Shown piece by piece: positions 6,672 through 15,547 of a stretch of 16,167 nt of DNA (position 1 is the first letter of the stretch; the number at the start of each line of letters is the position of its first letter). The DNA is from Leptospira ellisii (GTDB lineage Bacteria; Spirochaetota; Leptospiria; Leptospirales; Leptospiraceae), in contig NZ_NPEF01000027.1 of assembly GCF_002811955.1 (NCBI RefSeq), positions 9,347-25,513 on the forward strand, read 5' to 3'. A model generated the notes under the pieces. It had not been told where the DNA came from. It worked only from the letters and a program-made list of their open reading frames with translations, and searched no databases. The position numbers and the translations under genes were made by a program.

Positions 6672-8007
6672 GCGGTATGAATCGGATTCCGGTTTCGCCT
6701 AACGCAGATTCGCATTTTTGGAAGGGGAAAACCTCGGAGGAATTGTTCGAAAGATCTAAGCGGGTCGCTCCGGGGGGAGTCCATTCCCCCGTACGATCCT
6801 TCCGTTCCGTGGGAGGCACGCCCGTTTTTTTCGCTTCGGCGGAAGGCGCAACGTTAACCGACATCGAAGGCAGAAAATACATAGACTATTGTCTGAGTTT
6901 CGGTCCGCTGATTTTGGGTCACAGGGATCCGGAGGTAGAGGAAGTCGTCCGCGAAACGGCGGGGATCGCCTGGAGTTTCGGCGCCGCGGAGCCGTATTCC
7001 CTCGAGCTCGCGGAATGGATCACGAATGAAATCCCGTGGGCGGAAAAGGTGCGTTTCGTAAATTCCGGAACCGAAGCAGTGATGAGCGCCCTTCGTGTGG
7101 CTCGGGCCGCGACGGGTAGGGAGAAGATCCTGAAATTCGACGGATGTTATCACGGACATTCGGACGCTCTTCTTGTAAAGGCGGGTTCCGGTTTGGCCGG
7201 GGAATCCTCTTCGGATAGCGCCGGAATTTCTGCGCATTCGATCGCAAACACGTTGGTGCTTCCTTTGGACGACGACGAGGCGTTGGAACGTCTGTTCGCG
7301 GCGGAAGGAAAAAACGTCGCCGCGGTCATCATCGAACCTCTTCCCGCGAATTACGGTCTTTTGATACAACGAAACGAATTCCTTCTTAAAATCGCGGAGC
7401 TCGCGAAAAAAAACGGAACGTTAGTTGTCTTTGACGAGGTGATCTCCGGTTTCAGAACCGGGCTCCGCGGAATGTCCGGACTTCTCGGCGTCGAACCCGA
7501 TCTGGTGACGTACGGGAAAATCATCGGCGGAGGATTTCCCGTGGGTTGTTACGCGGGGAAGAAGGATCTTTTGGATCTCGTCGCACCTTCCGGTCCGGTA
7601 TATCAGGCGGGAACCCTGAGCGGAAGTCCCTTCGGAATGCGCGCCGGTCTCGCCACGTTGCGAAAGGCGAAACGGGAATCGGTGTACGAAGTACTGGAAA
7701 AGCGGACCAAAACCCTCGCCGAAGGTCTTGCGACGCTTTTGAATACGAAGTCGGATCGTCCGTGGGAAGCGGTCACGCATTCCTCCCTGTTTTGGCTGCG
7801 AGCGCAAACCTCATCTCCCGTACGGAGAATCGAAACGATTCCCGAAGGGCACAAAGAGGCGTTCGCTAAAGTATTTCATGTTTTTCTAAATAACGGGATT
7901 TATCTCGCGCCTTCCGGATACGAAGTGGGGTTCCTGTCGTGGGCGCATACGGACGATACGATCGCCCGGACGTTGTCGATCGCGGAAAAGGCGTTGAAGT
8001 CGGTTTA

Positions 8008-8008
<1 letters not shown>
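6668..8008 (+). CDS. hemL: Glutamate-1-semialdehyde 2,1-aminomutase HemL
   Basis: A 446-residue PLP enzyme that converts glutamate-1-semialdehyde to 5-aminolevulinate. Its partner HemA, which hands over the unstable semialdehyde, is first in the same operon. Visible signatures are [22 protein letters not shown] (from about 130), the YHGHSD block, DEVISGFR (256-263), and PLP Lys284 in [12 protein letters not shown]. The N-terminus has [11 protein letters not shown], as in the family. It is about 20 residues longer than E. coli HemL at the N-terminus. A strong AAGGAG (6654-6659) lies eight bases before the ATG at 6668, and the ATGA overlap with hemB implies coupling. Its TAATG junction gives a 1-bp overlap with the sensor kinase. 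Confidence 0.97.
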
Positions 8009-9597
<1,589 letters not shown>

Positions 9598-9611
<14 letters not shown>

Positions 9612-10620
9612 ATACGATAACGCGTTACGCGGAATCGCGCAGAAAATTCCGCCCGTTTGGATGATGCGTCAAGCTGGTCGTTATCACAAACACTATCAGG
9701 CACTTCGTCAAAAACATTCCTTCGAAGACTTGTGTAAAATCCCCGAGTTGGCGGCGGAAGTCGCCCTCGGCCCCGTGGACGAATTCGATTTCGACGCGGC
9801 GATCCTTTTCTCCGATATTCTTTTTCCTTTGGAAGCGTTGGGCATGGGATTGGAATATACGGACTCCGGTCCGAGATTGGGGTTTGCGATCTCCGACGAA
9901 GCGGCGTTGCGACGGTTGAGGCCCGCGGAGGATTCGATTTCCTTTATGGAGTTTCAAAAACGGGCGATGCAGTTTACCCGCGAGCGGATTCCGAAGGAAA
10001 AATCCCTCATCGGATTCGTGGGCGGTCCATGGACCTTGTTTACGTACGCGGTATCCGGAAAACACGAAGGGAATCTTTCCCTTCCGAAAACTTTGACGAA
10101 AGTCAGGGAAAAATTTCTGGAAACGATAGTCCAATTCTTAAAGGGAAATATACGGCTTCAATTGGAAGGCGGAGCGGACGTGATTCTGGTTTTTGACACG
10201 GCCGGAGGCGATCTTTCTCCGGACCTTTTCCGGGAGATCGTTCTGCCGGGAATCGAAACTTTGGCGAAGACGTTCCCCGGAAGGATCGGGTATTACGGAA
10301 GAGGCACCGCTTCGCCTCATTTCGAAACTCTACGCGGCGTTTCGGAACTCGCGGGATTCGGTTTCGATCACAGATGGGATTTGAGGGAAGTTATGAAAGT
10401 CGAAAAACGGATGATACAGGGCAATTTCGATCAGGCTTTGCTGTTTATGGAGAAGGATGAATTTAAGAAAACCTTAATGCGTTTTCTCGCTCCTTTCTCG
10501 GAACTCCCTCCTGAGGAACGAGTCGGTTGGGTCTGCGGACTCGGTCACGGCGTGATGCCAAAAACGCCCGAGGCCAACGTAAAAACGTTCGTAGAAACGG
10601 TAAGGGAGACGTTCCGATGA
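9598..10620 (+). CDS. hemE: Uroporphyrinogen decarboxylase HemE
   Basis: A 340-residue cytoplasmic enzyme that removes four carboxyls from uroporphyrinogen III to give coproporphyrinogen III. The signature VWMMRQAGRYHKHY (20-33, with substrate-binding Arg24 and Arg28) is intact. Asp73 in LFSDILFPLEALG corresponds to the essential catalytic Asp (human Asp86). GFVGGPWTLFTYAVSG, YYGRGT, FDHRWDL and the C-terminal CGLGHGVMPKTPEANV are all canonical. Length is normal. GGAG (9585-9588) is nine bases before the ATG at 9598. The gene begins 14 bp inside the response regulator and ends in an ATGA overlap with hemN. Confidence 0.97.
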
Positions 10621-11966
10621 AAACCGCAACCGAGTTGATCGCGAAATACGACATCCCCGCCCCGCGTTACACGAGTTATCCGACCGTGCCGTATTGGTCC
10701 GAAAATCCGAACACAAACCAGTGGCTCGATAAGATCCGCGGACGATTGAGCGGAGAAAATTCCTCCCTATCCTTATATCTTCATATTCCGTTTTGTGAAT
10801 CTCTCTGTTCCTTCTGCGGATGCAACACTTCGATCACGAAAAACCATTCCGTCGAGGAGCCGTATCTCGAAGCCCTTCTCGCCGAATTCGAAAATTACAG
10901 AACGGAGGTTCCCGATTTGTCGCGGAGGGAATTGAGGGAACTTCACTTGGGCGGAGGCACCCCCACGTATCTTTCCGAGTCGCATCTGAAATTCCTGATG
11001 GAATCTATTTTAAGGAATTTGAATGTATCTTCCAGGCCGGAATTCTCCCTCGAAGTGGATCCGCGGAGGACGCGGGATACGCAGTTGGGAATTCTGCGGG
11101 ACTTCGGATTTAGGAGAATCAGTCTGGGAGTTCAGGATTTCGATCCCGAAGTCCAGAGATTGATCAACCGTACACAACCGTACGAGATGACGGAGCGGAT
11201 TACGGACGTTTCCAGAAGTCTCGGTTACGATTCCGTGAATTTCGACCTCATTTACGGACTTCCCAAGCAGACGATCGACGGAATGAAACGCACCGTGGAG
11301 AAAACGCTGAAACTTCGCCCGGATCGGATCGCGTTTTACAGTTACGCGCACGTTCCCTGGATCAAGGCGGCGCAGAGACTTTTCACCGAAGAGGATCTTC
11401 CTTCCGGCGCCGTTAAACGCGAGTTATACGAAATTTCCAGAAGGATGTTCTTGGAAGCGGGTTACGTCGAGATCGGAATGGACCATTTCGCTCTGCCGTC
11501 CGATTCTCTTTCCGAAGCGGCGAAAAGCGGAACGCTGCACAGAAACTTTATGGGATACACCACCAAAACGACGGACATGCTTCTCGGTCTTGGCGTCTCG
11601 GCGATTTCGGACAGTTGGGATTGTTTTCATCAGAACGAAAAGATCGTTAAAAAATACCAAAGACAGATTTCCGAAAATCGATTCGCGACGTTCAGGGGAC
11701 ATAAATTGAACGACGAGGATCTGATACAGAGGGCGTTGATTTTGGAGTTGTCCACGACGGGGAAGGTTCGCGTTCCGGACGAAATTTTAGAGGACGTGAG
11801 ACTGTATTTGAGCTCGATGGAGGTCGATACTCTAATCAGATGGGAGGGAAACCTCCTTTCTTTGACCGAAACGGGGTGGCCGTTTTTGAGAAACGCCTGC
11901 ACCGGCTTGGACCTTCGATTGAGACGGAAAAGTCCCGAATCCAGGGTTTTTTCGAAATCCATCTAG
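10617..11966 (+). CDS. hemN: Oxygen-independent coproporphyrinogen-III oxidase (dehydrogenase) HemN
   Basis: A 449-residue radical-SAM enzyme that oxidatively decarboxylates coproporphyrinogen III to protoporphyrinogen IX without oxygen. The N-terminus PRYTSYPTVPYW is specific to true HemN rather than the HemW relatives. Cluster residues Cys60, Cys64 and Cys67, plus the neighbouring Cys69, reproduce the CxxxCxxCxC of E. coli HemN. GGGTPT (112-117), ISLGVQDFDPEVQRLINR, FDLIYGLPKQT, EIGMDHFALP and RNFMGYTT follow in the expected order. The ATG at 10617 is in an ATGA overlap with the hemE stop, with AGGGAG just upstream. An earlier in-frame start would add 30 residues without homology. It is the last gene of the overlapping chain. 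I see no convincing intrinsic terminator after it. Confidence 0.97.
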   Translation: MKTATELIAKYDIPAPRYTSYPTVPYWSENPNTNQWLDKIRGRLSGENSSLSLYLHIPFCESLCSFCGCNTSITKNHSVEEPYLEALLAEFENYRTEVPDLSRRELRELHLGGGTPTYLSESHLKFLMESILRNLNVSSRPEFSLEVDPRRTRDTQLGILRDFGFRRISLGVQDFDPEVQRLINRTQPYEMTERITDVSRSLGYDSVNFDLIYGLPKQTIDGMKRTVEKTLKLRPDRIAFYSYAHVPWIKAAQRLFTEEDLPSGAVKRELYEISRRMFLEAGYVEIGMDHFALPSDSLSEAAKSGTLHRNFMGYTTKTTDMLLGLGVSAISDSWDCFHQNEKIVKKYQRQISENRFATFRGHKLNDEDLIQRALILELSTTGKVRVPDEILEDVRLYLSSMEVDTLIRWEGNLLSLTETGWPFLRNACTGLDLRLRRKSPESRVFSKSI

Positions 11967-12043
11967 GACCTTATCCGCTCGTTTTCGGGTCAAAAAGTCG
12001 TCCAATAATTTATTGATATATAAGGAAGGATTTCGTGAAATTT

Positions 12044-12058
12044 AAACGGAATCCGTTT
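12044..12058. repeat. Perfect 7-1-7 inverted repeat upstream of the DUF5683 gene
   Basis: AAACGGA-A-TCCGTTT has perfect 7-bp arms. It lies 28 bp before the ATG at 12087 and downstream of a possible -10 (TATATA, 12017-12022; no good -35 seen). That would place it in the 5' leader at about +14. It could be an operator or a small hairpin (6-bp stem, AAT loop). It is too weak and lacks the T-run needed for a confident terminator of the hem operon. Confidence 0.4.
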
Positions 12059-12067
12059 GTTTTAGCT

Positions 12068-12080
12068 AAGGAAGGTCCTT
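12068..12080 (+). promoter_or_regulatory. Ribosome binding site of the DUF5683 gene within a small hairpin
   Basis: AAGGAAGG (12068-12075) is a strong Shine-Dalgarno 11 bases before the ATG at 12087, or 8 before the TTG at 12084. The same bases form the left arm of AAGGA-AGG-TCCTT, a 5-bp stem with a 3-base loop, so the site may be partly paired in the mRNA. Confidence 0.4.
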
Positions 12081-12086
12081 GTTTTG

Positions 12087-13034
12087 ATGCCGTCGTTGAA
12101 AAAACCGTTTTTGTATCTTAGTTTATTCTTTTGCGCATCCCTTTCCGCCGAAACTGTCCTTTTGCACGAAGGTGGTTCTTTCCGGGGGAAGGTAGTCACA
12201 CAAAATCAAAAGACGATCACGATTCAAACCAAGGAAGGAAGAAGGGTCGTCGCCAAACGTGAGATTCTTAAGGTAATCTACAAGGATATCGACGAGGAAG
12301 AGGAAGAAAGGATCCGAAACGCGGAAATCAAACGTCTCGAAGACGAGAAACTCGCCAAACAAAGGGACGCCGAACTCAAAAAGCAGAACGACGAACAAGA
12401 ACGTCTCAGAAGGGAAAGAGAGGACTCGGAACGGAATAAACCGGCTCCCACCCCGAACCCTCCTCCCAAATCGGAGGTTTCCAGATTGGGCGCTCTCGCG
12501 AGATCCGCCGCGCTTCCGGGTTGGGGGCAATGGGCGAGCGGAAGGAAATTCGCCGCGGTGATTTATCCTACCTTATTTTTAGCCGCCGGTTATGCGGTGT
12601 ACGAAAACAATCGTAAATTTCTCGTGGCGAGAAAGGAATACGAAAGTTACGGAAATCCCTATTCTCACGACGCGATCCTATTAAACGCTCTCGGAATTCA
12701 GAATCCTCATTTAGCGCCGGTGATTTCGGATCCGTTGTCGCTTTATATTTATAACGAGCAGCTAAGTCCTTTTCAGGATAAACGGGAAGCCGTCGATAAG
12801 GCGTATAAAAATCTGCAGACGAGCATCGGGGTTTTGGCGGGAATTTATCTGATCAACCTCGCGGACGCCTTTATTTTCGGCGGTAAAGTGGCCTCCGCGG
12901 TCGGGATTTCGGACGGCGCGAGCAAGGGGTTGCTTCTGGACTACAATCCCATGGCGAACTCCGGAAACACGGGGGCTTATTCGTCCTCTTCGTTCGAATC
13001 CAAGTATACTCTCGGATATAAATTCAATTTTTAA
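12087..13034 (+). CDS. Secreted/envelope protein with DUF5683 domain, unknown function
   Basis: A 315-residue protein with a signal-peptide-like start (basic PSLKK, hydrophobic core to about residue 18, probable cleavage after Ala21). A short beta-rich domain follows (about 22-66, VLLHEGGSFRGKVVTQ, resembling small SH3/Lsm-like domains). Next come a strongly charged Glu/Lys/Arg-rich helix of about 45 residues (69-115, likely coiled coil) and a Pro-rich linker. The DUF5683-like segment has RSAALPGWGQW at about 139 and hydrophobic stretches at about 155-171 and 246-264. The protein ends YTLGYKFNF, an aromatic-terminated strand. Its biochemical role is unknown. Its place between hemN and hemG could suggest a haem link, but nothing in the protein shows haem binding. 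TTG at 12084 is an alternative start. It is not overlapped by neighbours. Confidence 0.85.
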   Translation: MPSLKKPFLYLSLFFCASLSAETVLLHEGGSFRGKVVTQNQKTITIQTKEGRRVVAKREILKVIYKDIDEEEEERIRNAEIKRLEDEKLAKQRDAELKKQNDEQERLRREREDSERNKPAPTPNPPPKSEVSRLGALARSAALPGWGQWASGRKFAAVIYPTLFLAAGYAVYENNRKFLVARKEYESYGNPYSHDAILLNALGIQNPHLAPVISDPLSLYIYNEQLSPFQDKREAVDKAYKNLQTSIGVLAGIYLINLADAFIFGGKVASAVGISDGASKGLLLDYNPMANSGNTGAYSSSSFESKYTLGYKFNF

Positions 13035-13092
13035 CCGTAACCCTTCCCTACTTCGGCGGTGTTCTTCGCTTCGAAAAGAAAGGTAAAACCGT

Positions 13093-13112
13093 AGATTGTA
13101 GATTTACAATCT
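13093..13112. repeat. Perfect 8-4-8 inverted repeat upstream of hemG (candidate operator)
   Basis: AGATTGTA-GATT-TACAATCT has perfect 8-bp arms and ends 25 bp before the hemG GTG start. It overlaps a tandem direct repeat of GTAGATT (13091-13097 and 13098-13104). The position suits an operator or a leader hairpin. It lacks a following T-run, so a terminator for the DUF5683 gene is less likely. Confidence 0.5.
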
Positions 13113-13137
13113 TTCCATTCCGCAGAAAAATAGGATC

Positions 13138-14421
13138 GTGCCCTCGAAACAACCGGATCATATCGTCATAGGCGCTGGTTTTACCGGCCTTTTATACGCG
13201 ACCCTTTCGATACTTAAGGGTGAAACGGTCCACGTCTACGAAAAACGAAATCGTATCGGAGGTTTGATACAATCCGTTCGCACTCCTTTCGGACTTGTGG
13301 AAACGGCGGCGAACGGAATACTCAATTCCTATCGTCTGGAGGCTCTGGCCTCCGAGTTGAATCTCGAACTTCTTCCCTCTAGAAAAGATTCCAAAAAAAG
13401 ATACATATGGATCGACGGAGGTCCGAAACGGATCCCTATTTCGTTTTTCGGCGCCTTACGCGTTTTATACGGAATCGCCGCGATCCCTTCCGGAGTTCGC
13501 GGGGACGAATCCGTATTCCAGTGGGGTAAACGTGTACTCGGCGAAGAGGCTGTGAAAAACATACTCGAACCCGGTTTGTCGGGGATATATGCGGGCGATT
13601 TGAGGACGATGTCCGCGAAACTCGTACTGGAAAAATTTCTTACCCTCGACGCGCCGCTTTGGAAGAACATCCGCGCGACGATCGCCGCGAAAAAAAATCT
13701 TCCCCGAGTGCCTAAGTCCAGAAGGGGCACCGTAAGTTTTCGCGGAGGATTGGGCGAGTTGTTGAACGCGATGGAGACGAAGGTGAAGTCGTCCCTCGGT
13801 TCGGAGATTTTTTATTCGGAAACGGCCCCTTCCCTGGCCGCATTGCGGAAAAAATATCCTAAGTCTAAAATCACGATCGCCGCGGGTCTGGAATCTTCGT
13901 TGAGGATTTTGTCCTCGTTCGATCCGAATTTCAAACGTTACGTTAGGGTTTGTCGTTCCCTTTCGGTGGTTACGGCGACCCGTTTCGGAAAAAAACCGCT
14001 TCTAGGAAATAAGAACGGATTCGGAATCCTATTTCCTCCGGGTTCCGGATTCCGCGCCCGCGGAGTATTGTTGAATTCCCAGATTTTCGACGGAAGGGCG
14101 GCGGACGGAAACAATTCGGAAACGTACATTTTCGGCGGCGCTTTGGACGAAGAGATTGCGAAATCGAAGGAATCCGAGATCATATCGTTTCTGGAAGAGG
14201 ATCGAAAAAGGATCGTTCCCGGCGGAGACGATCCTCTCAATCATTATGTTACCGTTTGGAAATCGGCGCTGCCTGCGTACGACGCCGCCCTATTGGAATT
14301 CAACCGCGAATTGGATCGAAGTCTGCCGGAAGGCGTTTTCGTGGAAGGGAACTTCCGCTACGGGATCGGACTGAGTTCCATCCTGGAGCGCGCCTGGGGG
14401 CGGCGGGCGTTCGATCGGTAG
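13138..14421 (+). CDS. hemG: Protoporphyrinogen oxidase, FAD-dependent HemY/PPOX type
   Basis: A 427-residue flavoprotein that oxidises protoporphyrinogen IX to protoporphyrin IX, the penultimate step. The dinucleotide fold is at the very start: IVIGAGFTGLLYA, then VHVYEKRNRIGGLIQS. Family blocks include EPGLSGIYAGDLRTMSAKLV (144-163), VSFRGGLGELLNAM, GFGILFPPGSGFRARGVLLNS, WKSALPAYDAALLEF and the FAD-binding end GNFRYGIGLSSILERA (404-419). Leptospira annotations call it hemG, but it is the oxygen-dependent HemY/PPOX family and not the E. coli flavodoxin-like HemG. The start is GTG at 13138, because it leaves the usual short leader before the GAG motif. AGGA lies only two bases away, so ribosome-site support is poor. 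It stands apart from the main operon and converges on hemH with 9 bp between stops. Confidence 0.94.
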   Translation: MPSKQPDHIVIGAGFTGLLYATLSILKGETVHVYEKRNRIGGLIQSVRTPFGLVETAANGILNSYRLEALASELNLELLPSRKDSKKRYIWIDGGPKRIPISFFGALRVLYGIAAIPSGVRGDESVFQWGKRVLGEEAVKNILEPGLSGIYAGDLRTMSAKLVLEKFLTLDAPLWKNIRATIAAKKNLPRVPKSRRGTVSFRGGLGELLNAMETKVKSSLGSEIFYSETAPSLAALRKKYPKSKITIAAGLESSLRILSSFDPNFKRYVRVCRSLSVVTATRFGKKPLLGNKNGFGILFPPGSGFRARGVLLNSQIFDGRAADGNNSETYIFGGALDEEIAKSKESEIISFLEEDRKRIVPGGDDPLNHYVTVWKSALPAYDAALLEFNRELDRSLPEGVFVEGNFRYGIGLSSILERAWGRRAFDR

Positions 14422-14430
14422 GATTCGCGG

Positions 14431-15525
14431 TTATATTTCCGTTGCGCACTCCCCGCGTTCCGGAACGTGACCGCCCCGTTTTTTACAGATACATCCGCCT
14501 TTTCCCTCCCGCAGGGAATCCAGCGCCAACGTCGCCATCGCGTCTATAAATTTAGGATAAATCCCCGGAGCCGGTATCCTATGATATTCCGTAATCCCGC
14601 TTTGATGCGCGATTTCCTTTAATTGTTCTCCGATCTCTTCGAGGGTTTCGAGATGATCTCCGACGAAACTGATCGGATAAACGGCGATACGTTTGACGCC
14701 CTTTTGTCCGAGGGAGCGGAGCATGGTGATCGTGTTCGGTTCGGTCCATTTGGAAGGCCCTACCCTACTCTGAAACGAAACGTGACAATTACCTTTGAAT
14801 CCTTTCCTGCGGAGAATATCCGTAAGATTTCGAGCGTTGGTTTCGATCTCCTGCCGATATACATCGCCTTTTTTTATCAGTCTGAGGGGAATTCCATGGG
14901 CGCTGAAAACGAGATCCAGATTTTCCCATTCGGGAATTTTTCCGAAAGATCCGGAATGAAGGAAGTCCCCCGGGTTCAACCTGCCGAGGAAAAAATCGAG
15001 AATAAGATCTCCGACGGCTTCGAGATACGGCGTCGAATCGTGAAACGGCTTCACCCAACCGGGTAAAGCCGCGGGACAATAGTTCAGTTTTTTCTGAATC
15101 AACTTCGCCGTACTCAACACCGTTGATCTGGAAAAATGGGGATACAACGGAAGAATGACGTTCTTCGCCCTCGGTTTTAGGGATTCGATTTCGAGTTCCC
15201 GTATGTCGGGATATCCGCACGTCATCGCGATCGAGGCTTCCCAAACTTCCCCGGTTTTTTTCCGCAACACCTCCGCGATCGCTTCGGCTTGTTTTTCGGT
15301 TTCGGCGACGAGCGGCGAGCCTCCTCCGAAGCCCATGGAGTCGTACGTCGCGGCCACCTTCGGAGCCCTTTTTTTGGCGATCCACCGGGCCAATCTGATC
15401 CTTAAAAATTCCGGCAATGGGAGGTCGAACACGTAAGGATCTTCGAAAAGATCGATCAGAAATTTTTCGATTTCCGAAACGTTTCTCGGCCCGCCTAAGT
15501 TGATCAGCAAAATCCTGTTTTTCAT
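14431..15525 (-). CDS. hemH: Ferrochelatase HemH, with Cys-containing C-terminus
   Basis: A 364-residue enzyme that inserts Fe(II) into protoporphyrin IX to make protohaem. The start is typical: ILLINLGGPRN. Catalytic His210 in VFSAHGIPLRLI and the HLETLEE block (His291, Glu293) are present. FQSRVGPSKWTEPNT, YPISFVGDHLE and LPLYPHFSRST also match the family. The last 20 residues hold Cys345, Cys347 and Cys360 in a basic, Gly-rich tail. Some ferrochelatases carry a [2Fe-2S] cluster on C-terminal cysteines, but the spacing here does not match the animal pattern, so a cluster is only possible. The ATG at 15525 has no clear ribosome site. It begins 22 bp after the stop of the upstream outer-membrane-like gene, so co-transcription is likely. 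It faces hemG with a 9-bp gap and no visible terminator. Confidence 0.96.
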   Translation of the reverse strand: MKNRILLINLGGPRNVSEIEKFLIDLFEDPYVFDLPLPEFLRIRLARWIAKKRAPKVAATYDSMGFGGGSPLVAETEKQAEAIAEVLRKKTGEVWEASIAMTCGYPDIRELEIESLKPRAKNVILPLYPHFSRSTVLSTAKLIQKKLNYCPAALPGWVKPFHDSTPYLEAVGDLILDFFLGRLNPGDFLHSGSFGKIPEWENLDLVFSAHGIPLRLIKKGDVYRQEIETNARNLTDILRRKGFKGNCHVSFQSRVGPSKWTEPNTITMLRSLGQKGVKRIAVYPISFVGDHLETLEEIGEQLKEIAHQSGITEYHRIPAPGIYPKFIDAMATLALDSLREGKGGCICKKRGGHVPERGECATEI

Positions 15526-15547
15526 ATTTTTAAACCGCCGGGAAGGT

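Noticed and set aside
7939..8007. Extended GTG start for the kinase, 23 codons upstream.
   Set aside because: The extra residues lie inside hemL and are charged, ahead of a proper N-terminal membrane helix. The ATG at 8008 in the TAATG junction is the better start.
10527..10616. Extended start for hemN, 30 codons upstream.
   Set aside because: The added residues are Arg-rich shadow of hemE. The ATG at 10617 sits in an ATGA overlap and gives the normal HemN N-terminus.
11967..12030. Intrinsic terminator expected at the end of the haem operon.
   Set aside because: No GC-rich stem followed by a T-run is visible after hemN, so termination there is undetermined.
12035..12121. A 28-codon GTG-started frame with a good AAGGAAGGA ribosome site ahead of the DUF5683 gene, overlapping its start.
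   Set aside because: It could be a leader peptide, but there is no stalling motif or conserved residue pattern to see, and the same bases are explained by the palindrome and the real gene's leader.
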